Shown here in pieces: positions 44,101-53,900 of a stretch of 64,000 nucleotides of DNA. Positions within the stretch are counted from its first letter, which is position 1; every line of letters begins with the position of its first letter. Origin of the DNA: Thioalbus denitrificans. GTDB lineage: Bacteria; Pseudomonadota; Gammaproteobacteria; DSM-26407. The stretch spans positions 1-64,000 of the forward strand of contig NZ_QPJY01000014.1 in assembly GCF_003337735.1 (NCBI RefSeq). The letters run 5' to 3'. Made by a program: the position numbers and the translations under genes. The notes beneath the pieces were generated by a model that worked only from the letters and a program-made list of their open reading frames with translations, searched no databases and was not told the DNA's origin.

Positions 44101-46742
44101 GGCGCAGCTTCTCGCCGGCCTCGCGCATGCTTTCTGAGCTGCCTGTGCGGCAGTGAAGACGAGCTGGGCGAGGCCGCGCCCTACTCGCCCTTTCTGAGCT
44201 GCCTGTGCGGCAGTGAAGCGGTCGGCCATCCAGTGGGCCCGGGTGCGCCATTTCTGAGCTGCCTGTGCGGCAGTGAAGGGGCGGACCCCTGGAGCTGGGG
44301 CGGGAGTGGATTTCTGAGCTGCCTGTGCGGCAGTGAAGCTCCACGGCCGCCTCGGCGGCCGCCCGCTCCCTTTCTGAGCTGCCTGTGCGGCAGTGAAGTG
44401 TCCGGCGCGGCCGGCCCGGTAGCCACCGGCTTTCTGAGCTGCCTGTGCGGCAGTGAAGGGCGAAATCGAGTACCTCATCGCACTCCCGGCTTTCTGAGCT
44501 GCCTGTGCGGCAGTGAAGTCTCCGCCCGCCGCCTGCCACTTTGCCTCCCTTTTCTGAGCTGCCTGTGCGGCAGTGAAGTACCCCTACGCCCGCCCGCATG
44601 TGGCCGAGGTTTTCTGAGCTGCCTGTGCGGCAGTGAAGTTCATCCGGGGCGGCCGCTGGCCGGGACTGTTTTTCTGAGCTGCCTGTGCGGCAGTGAAGAT
44701 CCGCTCCGGCCGTGGCGAGGAAGTGCTAAATTTCTGAGCTGCCTGTGCGGCAGTGAAGAACCCGTGCCATACACATTCACGACCGAATAATTTCTGAGCT
44801 GCCTGTGCGGCAGTGAAGTGCGCGCGGTAGTCGAGCGTGACGCTCTCGGCTTTCTGAGCTGCCTGTGCGGCAGTGAAGTCTCGAGCGTGGCCGAAGCCCG
44901 GGCCGCGCTTTTTCTGAGCTGCCTGTGCGGCAGTGAAGGAAGGCGGCTTTCACCTTGGGCATGTTCTCCATTTCTGAGCTGCCTGTGCGGCAGTGAAGCC
45001 GGTCGATGGCGCCCCGGTTGACCCGCGTCCGTTTCTGAGCTGCCTGTGCGGCAGTGAAGCGTCGAGGACGGAAGGTCCGGCACCCCTGGAATTTCTGAGC
45101 TGCCTGTGCGGCAGTGAAGTGCAGCGTCCAGGATCTCGCCGCCGGTCTGCTTTTCTGAGCTGCCTGTGCGGCAGTGAAGGTACGTATTACCAGCGATCCC
45201 GCTCTCGGTGTTTTCTGAGCTGCCTGTGCGGCAGTGAAGTGGTGCGCAAGGCCCGCGAGCTGTCCATCTATTTTCTGAGCTGCCTGTGCGGCAGTGAAGG
45301 AGCTCGGGGAGCGCCACTACCTGCGCTACATTTTCTGAGCTGCCTGTGCGGCAGTGAAGGTGCTCGGGAGCAGAGACGGGGGGCGCGTCGATTTCTGAGC
45401 TGCCTGTGCGGCAGTGAAGTAGGTTTCTCGGATTCCGCCCGGGCCGGTTCCTTTCTGAGCTGCCTGTGCGGCAGTGAAGGGTCTCATACATGTACCGATG
45501 TTCTGCGCACATTTCTGAGCTGCCTGTGCGGCAGTGAAGCTTTGGGGTGCGCTGTGGTGAGTCCATCACATGTTTCTGAGCTGCCTGTGCGGCAGTGAAG
45601 GCTGACCCGCAGGTCCTGGTAGTCCGCAGACCTTTCTGAGCTGCCTGTGCGGCAGTGAAGACCAAGGTGCCGAGTGCTCGGGAGCAGAGACGTTTCTGAG
45701 CTGCCTGTGCGGCAGTGAAGACGCGGGTCAACCGGGGCGCCATCGACCGGGTTTTCTGAGCTGCCTGTGCGGCAGTGAAGGCGGCGATGGAATCGCGGCT
45801 CATGCCCTGGGTTTTCTGAGCTGCCTGTGCGGCAGTGAAGGGTGGGCGGTGCCGCCAGCGCCGCGCCGGTGATTTCTGAGCTGCCTGTGCGGCAGTGAAG
45901 GAGGGGTGGTTCCCTGGGTTGCACGTGCACGATTTCTGAGCTGCCTGTGCGGCAGTGAAGAAACTGGGCCCTTATGCCAAGGATGCCCGCAATTTCTGAG
46001 CTGCCTGTGCGGCAGTGAAGGTGGCTGTTCGAGGAGGCGCAGCTCCTGCGCGATTTCTGAGCTGCCTGTGCGGCAGTGAAGGAGCGGCTCGGGGTGTATG
46101 TGCTGGACACCGATTTCTGAGCTGCCTGTGCGGCAGTGAAGGGGAAACAGCATCACATGCTGAGCGGGACAGCTTTCTGAGCTGCCTGTGCGGCAGTGAA
46201 GGTGTTCGGCGCGAACCCGACCGCGGCGAACCATTTCTGAGCTGCCTGTGCGGCAGTGAAGCCTGCCCCGGTGCGGGCCATCGGTTGCACGCATTTCTGA
46301 GCTGCCTGTGCGGCAGTGAAGGCCTGCCGCCAGCTCGACCGCCAGCGGGCCAGTTTCTGAGCTGCCTGTGCGGCAGTGAAGTTTCGCATCCGGCGGGAAA
46401 CGCGGGCGCCCCATTTCTGAGCTGCCTGTGCGGCAGTGAAGACCATGCGACGGACTGCGGATGCGCTGACGATTTTCTGAGCTGCCTGTGCGGCAGTGAA
46501 GGCCCCGGGTGCGGATGTTCGGCCGGGATCGCCCTTTCTGAGCTGCCTGTGCGGCAGTGAAGTTGCCGCCGCTGTCCGCGGCGGTGGTTCCGCTTTTCTG
46601 AGCTGCCTGTGCGGCAGTGAAGGGCACACAGCGCCGGCGCGCCGATCCTGCTTTTTTCTGAGCTGCCTGTGCGGCAGTGAAGTTGGTCCCGCCGGCGGAC
46701 TTGGCGGCGCTGGCTTTCTGAGCTGCCTGTGCGGCAGTGAAG
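38187..46742 (-). CRISPR. Type I-F CRISPR array, 142 regular repeats plus one degenerate
   Basis: Regular 28-bp repeats run from 38245 to 46742 with a truncated, mutated repeat at 38187-38212, giving 142 spacers. Ten spacers are 33 bp and the rest 32 bp. On the transcribed minus strand the repeat begins CTTCACTGCC and folds as CTGCC/GGCAG around loop GCACA, the Cas6f substrate form. Orientation is set by the degenerate repeat at the low-coordinate end and the cas genes at the high end. By eye only one regular repeat differs (one base, 40120). One spacer is present twice in a row (40615-40646 and 40675-40706). The 60-bp period is a multiple of three, which creates long false reading frames on both strands. 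Confidence 0.99.
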
Positions 46743-46796
46743 TATTGGCTATGATCTCTAATGCCTTGTTGTTAAAGAGCTTGCTTCAAAAAGAAG
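46743..46796 (-). promoter_or_regulatory. CRISPR leader
   Basis: This AT-rich stretch directly precedes the first repeat on the transcribed strand and includes GCTCTTTAACAACAAGG. It should carry the array promoter and the sequences that guide new spacer insertion. No clean -35/-10 pair was identified. Confidence 0.65.
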
Positions 46797-46825
46797 CGCC
46801 CACACCCTTTTTCAGGGTGTGGGCG
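46797..46825 (-). terminator. Strong hairpin between cas6f and the array leader
   Basis: A perfect 12-bp stem CGCCCACACCCT/AGGGTGTGGGCG with a 5-base loop lies 46 bp after the cas6f stop. On the minus strand it is followed by CTTCTTTTT, so it is likely the terminator of the cas operon, separating its transcript from that of the array. Confidence 0.75.
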
Positions 46826-46871
46826 TAACTATTTGATCTTCAATACGTTGATTCTGAGTGCAGGGAAAGGG

Positions 46872-47438
46872 TCAGAACCAGGGGATCGTTGCCTCTGAAC
46901 TCAAGCCATACGTGTTGAATGCTCCATCGACCGGCTGTTCCTGGGGGGGCAGATGTTCCAGAAACAGGCAGAACGAATGCCCATTGCTCTGGCTCTTCAA
47001 GCGGAGAAATGGAAGTTTTATCCGCGTCTCTATGGAATCGGGCAGCTTTGCCTCGACGTCTTGATTAGTGAGTTGGGGATGGCGTTTGAGATAGCGACGT
47101 CGCAAACGTTCGGCGTTGGACTTCGGCTGCACGCGCCGTATTCGGCAATGCTGAACATTGTTTGGCACGATGGATAACTGCGGATGTACGAGGTGGTCCT
47201 GCATTCCGACCAGCCAATTCTCCGCCATCAATCTCTCGAGGTGATCGGCCGTCCCGTGTAGTCGCAGACACCGCCCCAGAGATGGCTTTTCCTGCTGCAC
47301 CTCGGGGAAGCTGATTCCGATTGTTCGGCTGTCAATCTGAACCAAGGCGCGGTGGAGCTTTGAGAAAAGGGCATTCATCAGCAGCGGCGCCGGGAATTCC
47401 GGGTCGGGAAGTAGCCGAAAATTCAGGTAGTGGTCCAT
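46872..47438 (-). CDS. cas6f: Cas6f/Csy4 crRNA-processing endoribonuclease
   Basis: The 188-residue protein begins MDHYLNFRLLPDPEFP as in Csy4. Catalytic H29 lies in LFSKLHRALV, and the serine region is RLKSQSNG (about 149-153). The arginine-rich helix AERLRRRYLKRH that grips the repeat stem is present, and the protein ends YGLSSEATIPWF. It cuts the pre-crRNA at the base of each repeat hairpin and stays bound to the 3' end of the crRNA in the Csy complex. It follows csy3 by three bases. Confidence 0.97.
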   Translation of the reverse strand: MDHYLNFRLLPDPEFPAPLLMNALFSKLHRALVQIDSRTIGISFPEVQQEKPSLGRCLRLHGTADHLERLMAENWLVGMQDHLVHPQLSIVPNNVQHCRIRRVQPKSNAERLRRRYLKRHPQLTNQDVEAKLPDSIETRIKLPFLRLKSQSNGHSFCLFLEHLPPQEQPVDGAFNTYGLSSEATIPWF

Positions 47439-47441
47439 GAT

Positions 47442-48476
47442 TTACTCCTTTTCGCCGAACACGCCGCCTCGTATCAGCGTTGCCATCACAAAGTGTTGAT
47501 GACCTTTCTCAGGCGCCTGTTTCTTCAGGACCCAGTTGTCGAGCAGATTGTAGAAGTCGGTCTTCTGCTTGGGCTGGCGGTACGCCTTGCCCTGGGAGGT
47601 TACGGAGCCGTAGGGTTCCACCGCGATCGGTCCCAAGTCGATCGTATCTGCGTACCAGGTATCGATGGTCCTGATTGCATTGCCGATTTTCTGGCTGTGC
47701 ATTCCCGCAACTTCACCGACCGTGTAGAGGGTCTTGCTCTTCTGTCCCCGCTTGTCGCCCCTATCGAGAATGAGTTCCTGGGACGGGTAGACCTCCTGGC
47801 CGTCGCCGACGCGGGCATAGGCGATAATCTCCAGCAGGACATGGCTTCTGCTGGAAAGCCCCATTTCCACTACAGCGGCCAGTTGCTCGAGTTGTTTCGC
47901 CACCGTGTCTGGGGCGCCAAACTCCCGCAGGGAGAGTCTGTGAGCATCAAAGACCCACTCCTTCGTCACGTTTCCTTCTTCCAGATGGCGTATCTGCACT
48001 TCGATGGACTCCGCACCGATCCGGTTGCGCCACAGGAACCGGGCGTTGGCCAGGTTGCTGGCGTAGCGGTACGCCAGCTCGGAAAACCCTATTTCTCCGA
48101 TGTATTGTTGAACGACTGCATGCAGCTGCTCCTGATAGTCGGCGTTGTTGCAGGCCGAGGGTACCCCGGCACCGCCGAGGACGCGCAGGGTGAAGCGGAC
48201 CCGTAGCGTGTCTGCATTATTGGGCAGGGTGGCGACATCGACGGTCTGCAGGTTGGGCGCCTGAATCGAGGCATCCAGTTTGGCGGGGTCCTGCTCTTTG
48301 GTCTTCAGGCGGTTGGAGATTGTGCCGCGTATGGATTTTTCGCGCACTTCGACGGCTGGCCATTGAGCACCGTTTTTCCTGTCTTCCCACGCGCCGGCAC
48401 TGAAGAGTGCGTCGGAGGGGTCCAGCTTGCGTTCAAAGGCGAGGACGGATGCGGTTTTCAGGTCGTTCTTGGCCAT
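47442..48476 (-). CDS. csy3: Cas7f/Csy3 backbone subunit
   Basis: The 344-residue protein starts MAKNDLKTASVLAFERKLDPSDALF and has the Csy3 patterns WPAVEVREKSIRGTISNRL, ANARFLWRNRIGAESIEV and SQELILDRGDKRGQKSKTLY. Six copies coat the spacer part of the crRNA. It lies 12 bp after csy2. Confidence 0.97.
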   Translation of the reverse strand: MAKNDLKTASVLAFERKLDPSDALFSAGAWEDRKNGAQWPAVEVREKSIRGTISNRLKTKEQDPAKLDASIQAPNLQTVDVATLPNNADTLRVRFTLRVLGGAGVPSACNNADYQEQLHAVVQQYIGEIGFSELAYRYASNLANARFLWRNRIGAESIEVQIRHLEEGNVTKEWVFDAHRLSLREFGAPDTVAKQLEQLAAVVEMGLSSRSHVLLEIIAYARVGDGQEVYPSQELILDRGDKRGQKSKTLYTVGEVAGMHSQKIGNAIRTIDTWYADTIDLGPIAVEPYGSVTSQGKAYRQPKQKTDFYNLLDNWVLKKQAPEKGHQHFVMATLIRGGVFGEKE

Positions 48477-48488
48477 GCTTGATACTCC

Positions 48489-49463
48489 TTATGCGATGCC
48501 TGTAGTGGCGGTTTCCATTGCCTGGGAATAGCGATTGATGCAGCGGTAGATGCCCTTGGCTGAGTCGGCCTCGCTGTACCAAAGCAGTTGGTTGAGATCC
48601 GTGAGTCGGTGCGGGCTGACCCATTCCCCCAGCGAATAGAGGCTTTCCACGAAACGGAAGGGTGTGGAATCGTCACGGGAGTTCGCCACCTCTTCAGCCG
48701 CATAAAGTGGCGACAGGGCGGCATAGCCGACCGGGATCGGTACCAACCATCCTGGTTTCCTGCGGATGCCCCACCGCAGCTCACCCGGCTTTTCCGGATC
48801 AGGCATATCGGGATCGAAGTTCAGGCGGGTGAGATCCAGCAGTGCATCCAGGGCGCATGCGTCAGGTTGTCGCTCCCGCAGCTCAGACAGGCGTTCCGCC
48901 AGGCGATCGGGCCGTTCAACCAGGGCAAAGCCGGGTAGAAGACGCCGGCGGAACTTTCGCAGGAGTAGTCTCTGACCCTCGAGATCCTCCTCCAGTGGCC
49001 ACCACTGGGCGTCAAAGCGCCTGCCCTCGCGCTTGGGCAGGATGCTGCCCCCGGCAATGCGCATGCCGTGGACTACGGTCATGGCATCATCGGCGAATTC
49101 ACGCCCCTTCCTGGCCGGCAGATAGTCGCGTACGGCGATCACAAGGCTGACCTCCATGTGGGTCCGTCCCTCCTCCACGAGCGCCTGGGTCGATCCATCT
49201 TTTCCAACTGGATTTCGGGTCAAACGGAAGACCTGGGTGCGTTTCCCTGCCGGTTGGGAGATTTGGGGCTCGAAGTCGTGGCAGACAATGCCCACACCTG
49301 CGAAGCCTTTTTCCAGAACGCTGGTGAATTGGCGCTCCAGTGCGTGAACGAATCCGGTGAACGCGGTGGGAGAGGGGAACCCCCAGCTGAGGGGGCCGGA
49401 TATGGCATTGGCGTTCTGGACCCGCAGGCGCGGCAAAAGCAACAAGGCGGTCGGTTCAGTCAT
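48489..49463 (-). CDS. csy2: Cas5f/Csy2 subunit
   Basis: The 324-residue protein has the Csy2 opening LLLLPRLRVQNANAISGPLSWGFPSPTAFTGFVHALER and later VGYAALSPLY. It binds the 5' handle of the crRNA with Csy1 and helps in PAM recognition. It overlaps csy1 by eight bases. Confidence 0.96.
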   Translation of the reverse strand: MTEPTALLLLPRLRVQNANAISGPLSWGFPSPTAFTGFVHALERQFTSVLEKGFAGVGIVCHDFEPQISQPAGKRTQVFRLTRNPVGKDGSTQALVEEGRTHMEVSLVIAVRDYLPARKGREFADDAMTVVHGMRIAGGSILPKREGRRFDAQWWPLEEDLEGQRLLLRKFRRRLLPGFALVERPDRLAERLSELRERQPDACALDALLDLTRLNFDPDMPDPEKPGELRWGIRRKPGWLVPIPVGYAALSPLYAAEEVANSRDDSTPFRFVESLYSLGEWVSPHRLTDLNQLLWYSEADSAKGIYRCINRYSQAMETATTGIA

Positions 49464-50760
49464 AGAAGTCGAGCTCCATGCGCATAAGGTTGATTTCCTT
49501 CTCCATCACCGACTGCCATTCGCGTGCTTCCAGTTCTCCCATGGGTGTCTGGGTCGATGTGAGCTGAGCGTTCAGCCAGTTGGCAAAGCGTCTGCAGATA
49601 CCATCTCTCCAATCGACCCCGGTGCAGAGAGCCGCAAAGGATTCATCCTGTCCGGCTCGCTCCGGATCGAGCCAGCACTGTTCATCCACGTTCAACCGGC
49701 ACATTTCATCCAGGGTCCAGCCCGGTTCGTTTTCCTGGGTTTCAGCGGCAAACAGCAGAACTTCGTCGCGGAGATGTGCTATCAGTTCCGCGCGGGTGTT
49801 GCGGATGCGGACGTTGTTGACGTCCTGAACACGCGCAAGAAAATCACGCAGGATGCGGAGCAGATCCCGCACCCGCGGCCGTCTGCCGAACAGTCGGTCG
49901 AAGATGCTTTCCGTTCTTAGCGGCGGACGCACCGGTTCCGAGAGCCAGAGGGGAGGGACAGCTGCCAGCAGGTAGTTTTCACCATAGCGCTCGCTGTTCA
50001 GTTGGCTTATGTTTTGCGGTTTGGTGCCGCCGAAATTCTGGATGGCCAGATGAGGGTATTCGCGGAAACCGTGCGGGTATGGCTCCCGCTCCCGGTAAGC
50101 CTTGCGGGCGGCTTTTGCTTCTTCCGAAAACCTGTCTTCACGGATGGTGCTTACAACGTGGTGCACCAGCGAGGTTGGGAAGAGGGGGGCTAGCAGGTGG
50201 TAGCCGTTACCCTCCATGGGCCAGTAGAGTTGCTTGGCGAACTTGTGGGAGGCCGGCTGTCCCTTGGGCTTGGACAGGTCGGCGAAGGCCGCCATCCAGC
50301 TTTTGGCCTGCTCTTCGTCATTCGAGAAAGCGGCCTGCAAAGCCGTGTTGCCCTCGATGGCCAGATCGAGGAGCGTTTTCCCACCGACCTGCAATTTCAG
50401 GAATTTGTAGACATCAAGCGCGGCGGCATTGCCGACGACATCAGCGGTGACCTCATCGATCGTATGGGTGCCGACCAGCAATTCATCGGCTTCCGGATTG
50501 CCGGGCGCATTCAGGCTGGTGCCTTTGGCATCGGGGTGGGTGTACTTGAGCGCATGGGTGACCTGCTGGATCTGCCCGACACGGTTGGCCGCGTTGGCTA
50601 TCCACCGCGCCGGCTGATGGTCCTTCAGCAGTCTTTCGCGCTCGTGGACCTCGTTTTCCTTGACCCGCTCCAGTTTGGGCTGAAGCCGCTCTTGGAGGAA
50701 ATCTTTGATCACCTGCCGGATAAGAGCCGTACTGATGGGAGATTCGGCCGAATTAGCCAC
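49456..50760 (-). CDS. csy1: Cas8f/Csy1 large subunit
   Basis: The start used is the GTG at 50760, with AAGGAG eight bases upstream, giving 434 residues. Csy1 patterns include FLQERLQPKLERV, THALKYTHPDAKGTS, LGGTKPQNISQLNSERYGENYLLAA (here FGGTKPQNISQLNSERYG) and WRDGICRRFANWLNAQL. It reads the PAM and recruits Cas2-3. The upstream ATG at 50829 has no ribosome site and would overlap the promoter. Confidence 0.95.
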   Translation of the reverse strand: MANSAESPISTALIRQVIKDFLQERLQPKLERVKENEVHERERLLKDHQPARWIANAANRVGQIQQVTHALKYTHPDAKGTSLNAPGNPEADELLVGTHTIDEVTADVVGNAAALDVYKFLKLQVGGKTLLDLAIEGNTALQAAFSNDEEQAKSWMAAFADLSKPKGQPASHKFAKQLYWPMEGNGYHLLAPLFPTSLVHHVVSTIREDRFSEEAKAARKAYREREPYPHGFREYPHLAIQNFGGTKPQNISQLNSERYGENYLLAAVPPLWLSEPVRPPLRTESIFDRLFGRRPRVRDLLRILRDFLARVQDVNNVRIRNTRAELIAHLRDEVLLFAAETQENEPGWTLDEMCRLNVDEQCWLDPERAGQDESFAALCTGVDWRDGICRRFANWLNAQLTSTQTPMGELEAREWQSVMEKEINLMRMELDFYD

Positions 50761-50800
50761 AAGCGCACACTCCTTGTGATCTGCTGATTTGACTGTCGAG

Positions 50801-50855
50801 ACGATACACGCCATAAAACAACATGACAATCATGTGTTTGTATTAGTGGTCATGT
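50801..50855 (-). promoter_or_regulatory. csy operon promoter with palindromic operator
   Basis: On the minus strand TTGTCA (50829-50824), a 17-bp spacer and TATCGT (50806-50801) form a sigma-70-like promoter with a leader of about 34 bases to csy1. The -35 lies inside the palindrome ACATGA-N3-TCATGT (50821-50835). A third half-site TCATGT occurs at 50850-50855, 20 bp from the matching half of the palindrome, that is two helical turns. The 197-bp gap to cas2-3 holds no gene. Confidence 0.6.
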
Positions 50856-50957
50856 TTTGGTTATTGCTGGTTCGTGATGCGGTTCATAAAAAATGCGGGT
50901 GTCACCACTGATTTAACAACCACAAGGCTTGCGTGCTACGGGGCACTTTGCGCGGTG

Positions 50958-53900
50958 TTATCGGGCTCGACTGAACCCGAGGGCCGGGTGGTAGATCCAG
51001 CCTTTCACTTCACCATTGGCCGGGAGGTCGACAATGCCGAACAGCCGGGCACAATGCGGAATTTCCATACCAAGCCTTTCTGCCAGCGATTCCAGGGCTT
51101 CGCTGTAGTCTGGCTTGCCCCAGAATTCGATGCGTGGTCCGGGCTTGAGCTCGGGTGTTTGCAAGAGGTTGCCTGCCGCTGTCCTGTTACCGTCGCGCTC
51201 AAGACGGAAGAAGTCGATCTCATCGTCATCATCTGGCAGCAGACCGTATCGCTGTCGGCCCACCGGGTCCAGGCGGAAAGGCGCGGTGCGCTGCAGTTCG
51301 CCGCTCAGGGTGGCGCGTGTATTCCACCACAACGCGATGGGCTTCAATTTCAGCGCACCACCCGCCGTCGTTCCCAACATCAGGGAGCGAAGCTTGGCAT
51401 GCTCCAGATCCACGAGATTCCGTGTCGGGACGAGTGGTTCGCGCTCGCGGATCCGGGTGGAGGAGTCGATGGCGTTTAACTGCTGAGGGCTCAGGAGCTC
51501 GGTCAGCCTGTGGGTTGCAAGCGGAAAGGTTTCACTCTCGAAGCCAGGACGGCAGAAGGCGGGCCCGCCCGGCTGGATGAGGTGCTGAACGTTGGTGTCC
51601 AGCAGATAGACATTGGCCGTGTCGCAGGGCCCTGGACGATGACGGCGTACCCGGCCGGCCAACTGGATGATGGAGCGCATGGAGGAGGGTTCGACCACCG
51701 CCCAGTCGTAGTCATGATCCCGGCCCACTTCGGCGACGGCGGTAGCCAGAACAACGAAGATTTGCTCAGGCTCTGAACCCTTATCAAGATACTCGTGAAT
51801 TTCTGATTCTTCGAATACCGCGTCAGGATTCTTCCTGTTCAGGAACCTATCCAGTTGGTGTTCTATGCCTGAACGAACCAGCAGCGGATGCTGTGCATGG
51901 TAAACGCAGAGATGAATCCTGTGATCCTCCTTCGCGCCCAGGGTATAAAGCGCCTTGGCCGTATCCGTCAGCGGACCGATATTGGCCATCCGTATCAGGC
52001 CAAAGCTGAACCGTTTTCCGGTTCTCGGATCCCGCGTGTGATGTCGCGCGTGGAGTTCGTGGATATACCCATGCAGATGCCTTGCCAGCGCCGTCGTTAC
52101 TATTTCCTGATCTTGGCAATGTGTGATTTGCAGGGGTTTGATGACGGCTCTGCGACGAACCTCTGCCTCCGACAGCTTGCGGAGACGTCTGTCTACGAAG
52201 GCGTGATGGGCCCTTGAATAGCTATCGCTCTCTGCGTGATCCCCAGCCTCGGCTGAGTACTCGTCAAACCAGGCGCAGCATACAGACAGGGGTTGGCCGG
52301 GAACGCCGCGGTTGCGCTGATAGATTCGCCGGCCCTCCAGGTATGCCTGGAACAGGCCCCGTACCAGGGCGGGGGGGAGGGTTGCGGACGAGAGCAGGAC
52401 ACGGCTGCCCAGCAGGCCGGCCCAATGAACGAGGCGGCTAACCGCGGGCAGATCGTCGGTGTCGAAGTCGTCCGGTTCATCCAGGACCAGGTCCGCGCTC
52501 ATGAGGCGCAGCATCGGTGCGATTTGACGGCCGCCGCGAGTACCCTCCGTTGCCGGGATCAAGTGATCGATTGTGCAGGCGAGAACAGGTGCATTGAGGA
52601 GTTTTTGGGCGTCTATGTTATTCCTCAGCCAGCGGTTCAGGGGACCGTCCTCCAGACTCCCCTCGAAGTGGACGTAATGCTGTTCTGGCAACAGGTCGGC
52701 GCTGGACTCTGAGCCCTCCACTGACAATCGATTCTCCTCCTCACGCTGCTGTTCATGTAACCGCCGAATGGCGCCCCCACCCACCAATACTGCAAGGTCC
52801 TCGGCGCCCAGGCCCATACGCTCCCGATAGGCGTCGCCTGTCTGCAGCGTCAGGGTACGCAGCCCCAGGGCAATGCTGAAACGGGCACCTTGCCGTGGAT
52901 CGGCCAGTCCATAGAGGATACGACCATTTGCCAGCGTCTTGCCCGTGCCGGTCGATGCCATGTTGACACCGAAAAAGCCCTGGTACGAACTGCGAGCCTG
53001 AATGCTTGAGGCCAGGTCGAAGGCGCGATCCTGCCACCGAAATGCACGGTTCTTGGTGCGCTGCCGGAAACCCTTGTGCCGGGCAATGCTTGGAAGCTGC
53101 CTGGTCAGCCGGGGCAGTGTGCGGACAATCCGGCTGGCATTGACCTCGACGCCGATCAGGTGTTCGTCGAGCCGTTGCTTGAGGGCGCCTGATTCGTGAT
53201 CCGTATTGGCATGGAGTGGGTATCCAGGACTTCCATACCGGCTGTGGCTGGGTTGGCTGGAGTAGTAGTGGTCGGCCAGCATCAGGGCCATGCGTGCGTG
53301 GTGCAGCACGTATGGGTCATCCAGCCAACTGGCATTCAGCATGGCGGCACGCTGCAGAATCGTTCGGGCGATCTTGGATGCGTGGGCACGCCACTGCACA
53401 CTGGCAAAGGGTAGATCCTTGCCGAAACGCCAACAGGCTTCAATTTCGTTTTCCGTGACATCGAACTGGAGCCCGCACCATTCGTCTTCGATTTCCCCCG
53501 GCAGGTTTGCCAGCAGTTCGGAACGGACAGGACTGCCCTTTACCTGGGTTGGCAGGCGATGGTGGCTGACTATGAGCCAACCGACGACGCGCGCCAGCGG
53601 AGGCAGTTTCTCAAACGGCCCGGAAATACGGCGATCCATCCCGTCCCGAGAAAGCCGATCCAGCACGCCTTTCTCTCCACCTTGCTTCAGTGCCGCCAGT
53701 CGCTGCAGCCATGTTTCGTCATTGTCCCGGTCGACAAAGGCTTCGAACAGCCGCAGCGAGACCCATTCGTGGCGGTAGGCGTCCGCGACCGGCTTCTTGC
53801 CAGTAAGCTTTTTCTGAAAGGCCTGGTTTGCCTTGCCGAAATCATGGAAGAGCGAGGCAAGTGCCGCCAGTAGCCGTATGTCCTCGGCGGTATGCCAATC

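Noticed and set aside
38078-46828. Many long reading frames in the array with repeating FLSCLCGSE, LHCRTGSSE, SLPHRQLRK or FTAAQAAQK
   Set aside because: The 28+32 bp period is 60, a multiple of three, and the repeat has no stop in several frames, so repeat-spacer DNA stays open by chance. These are not proteins.
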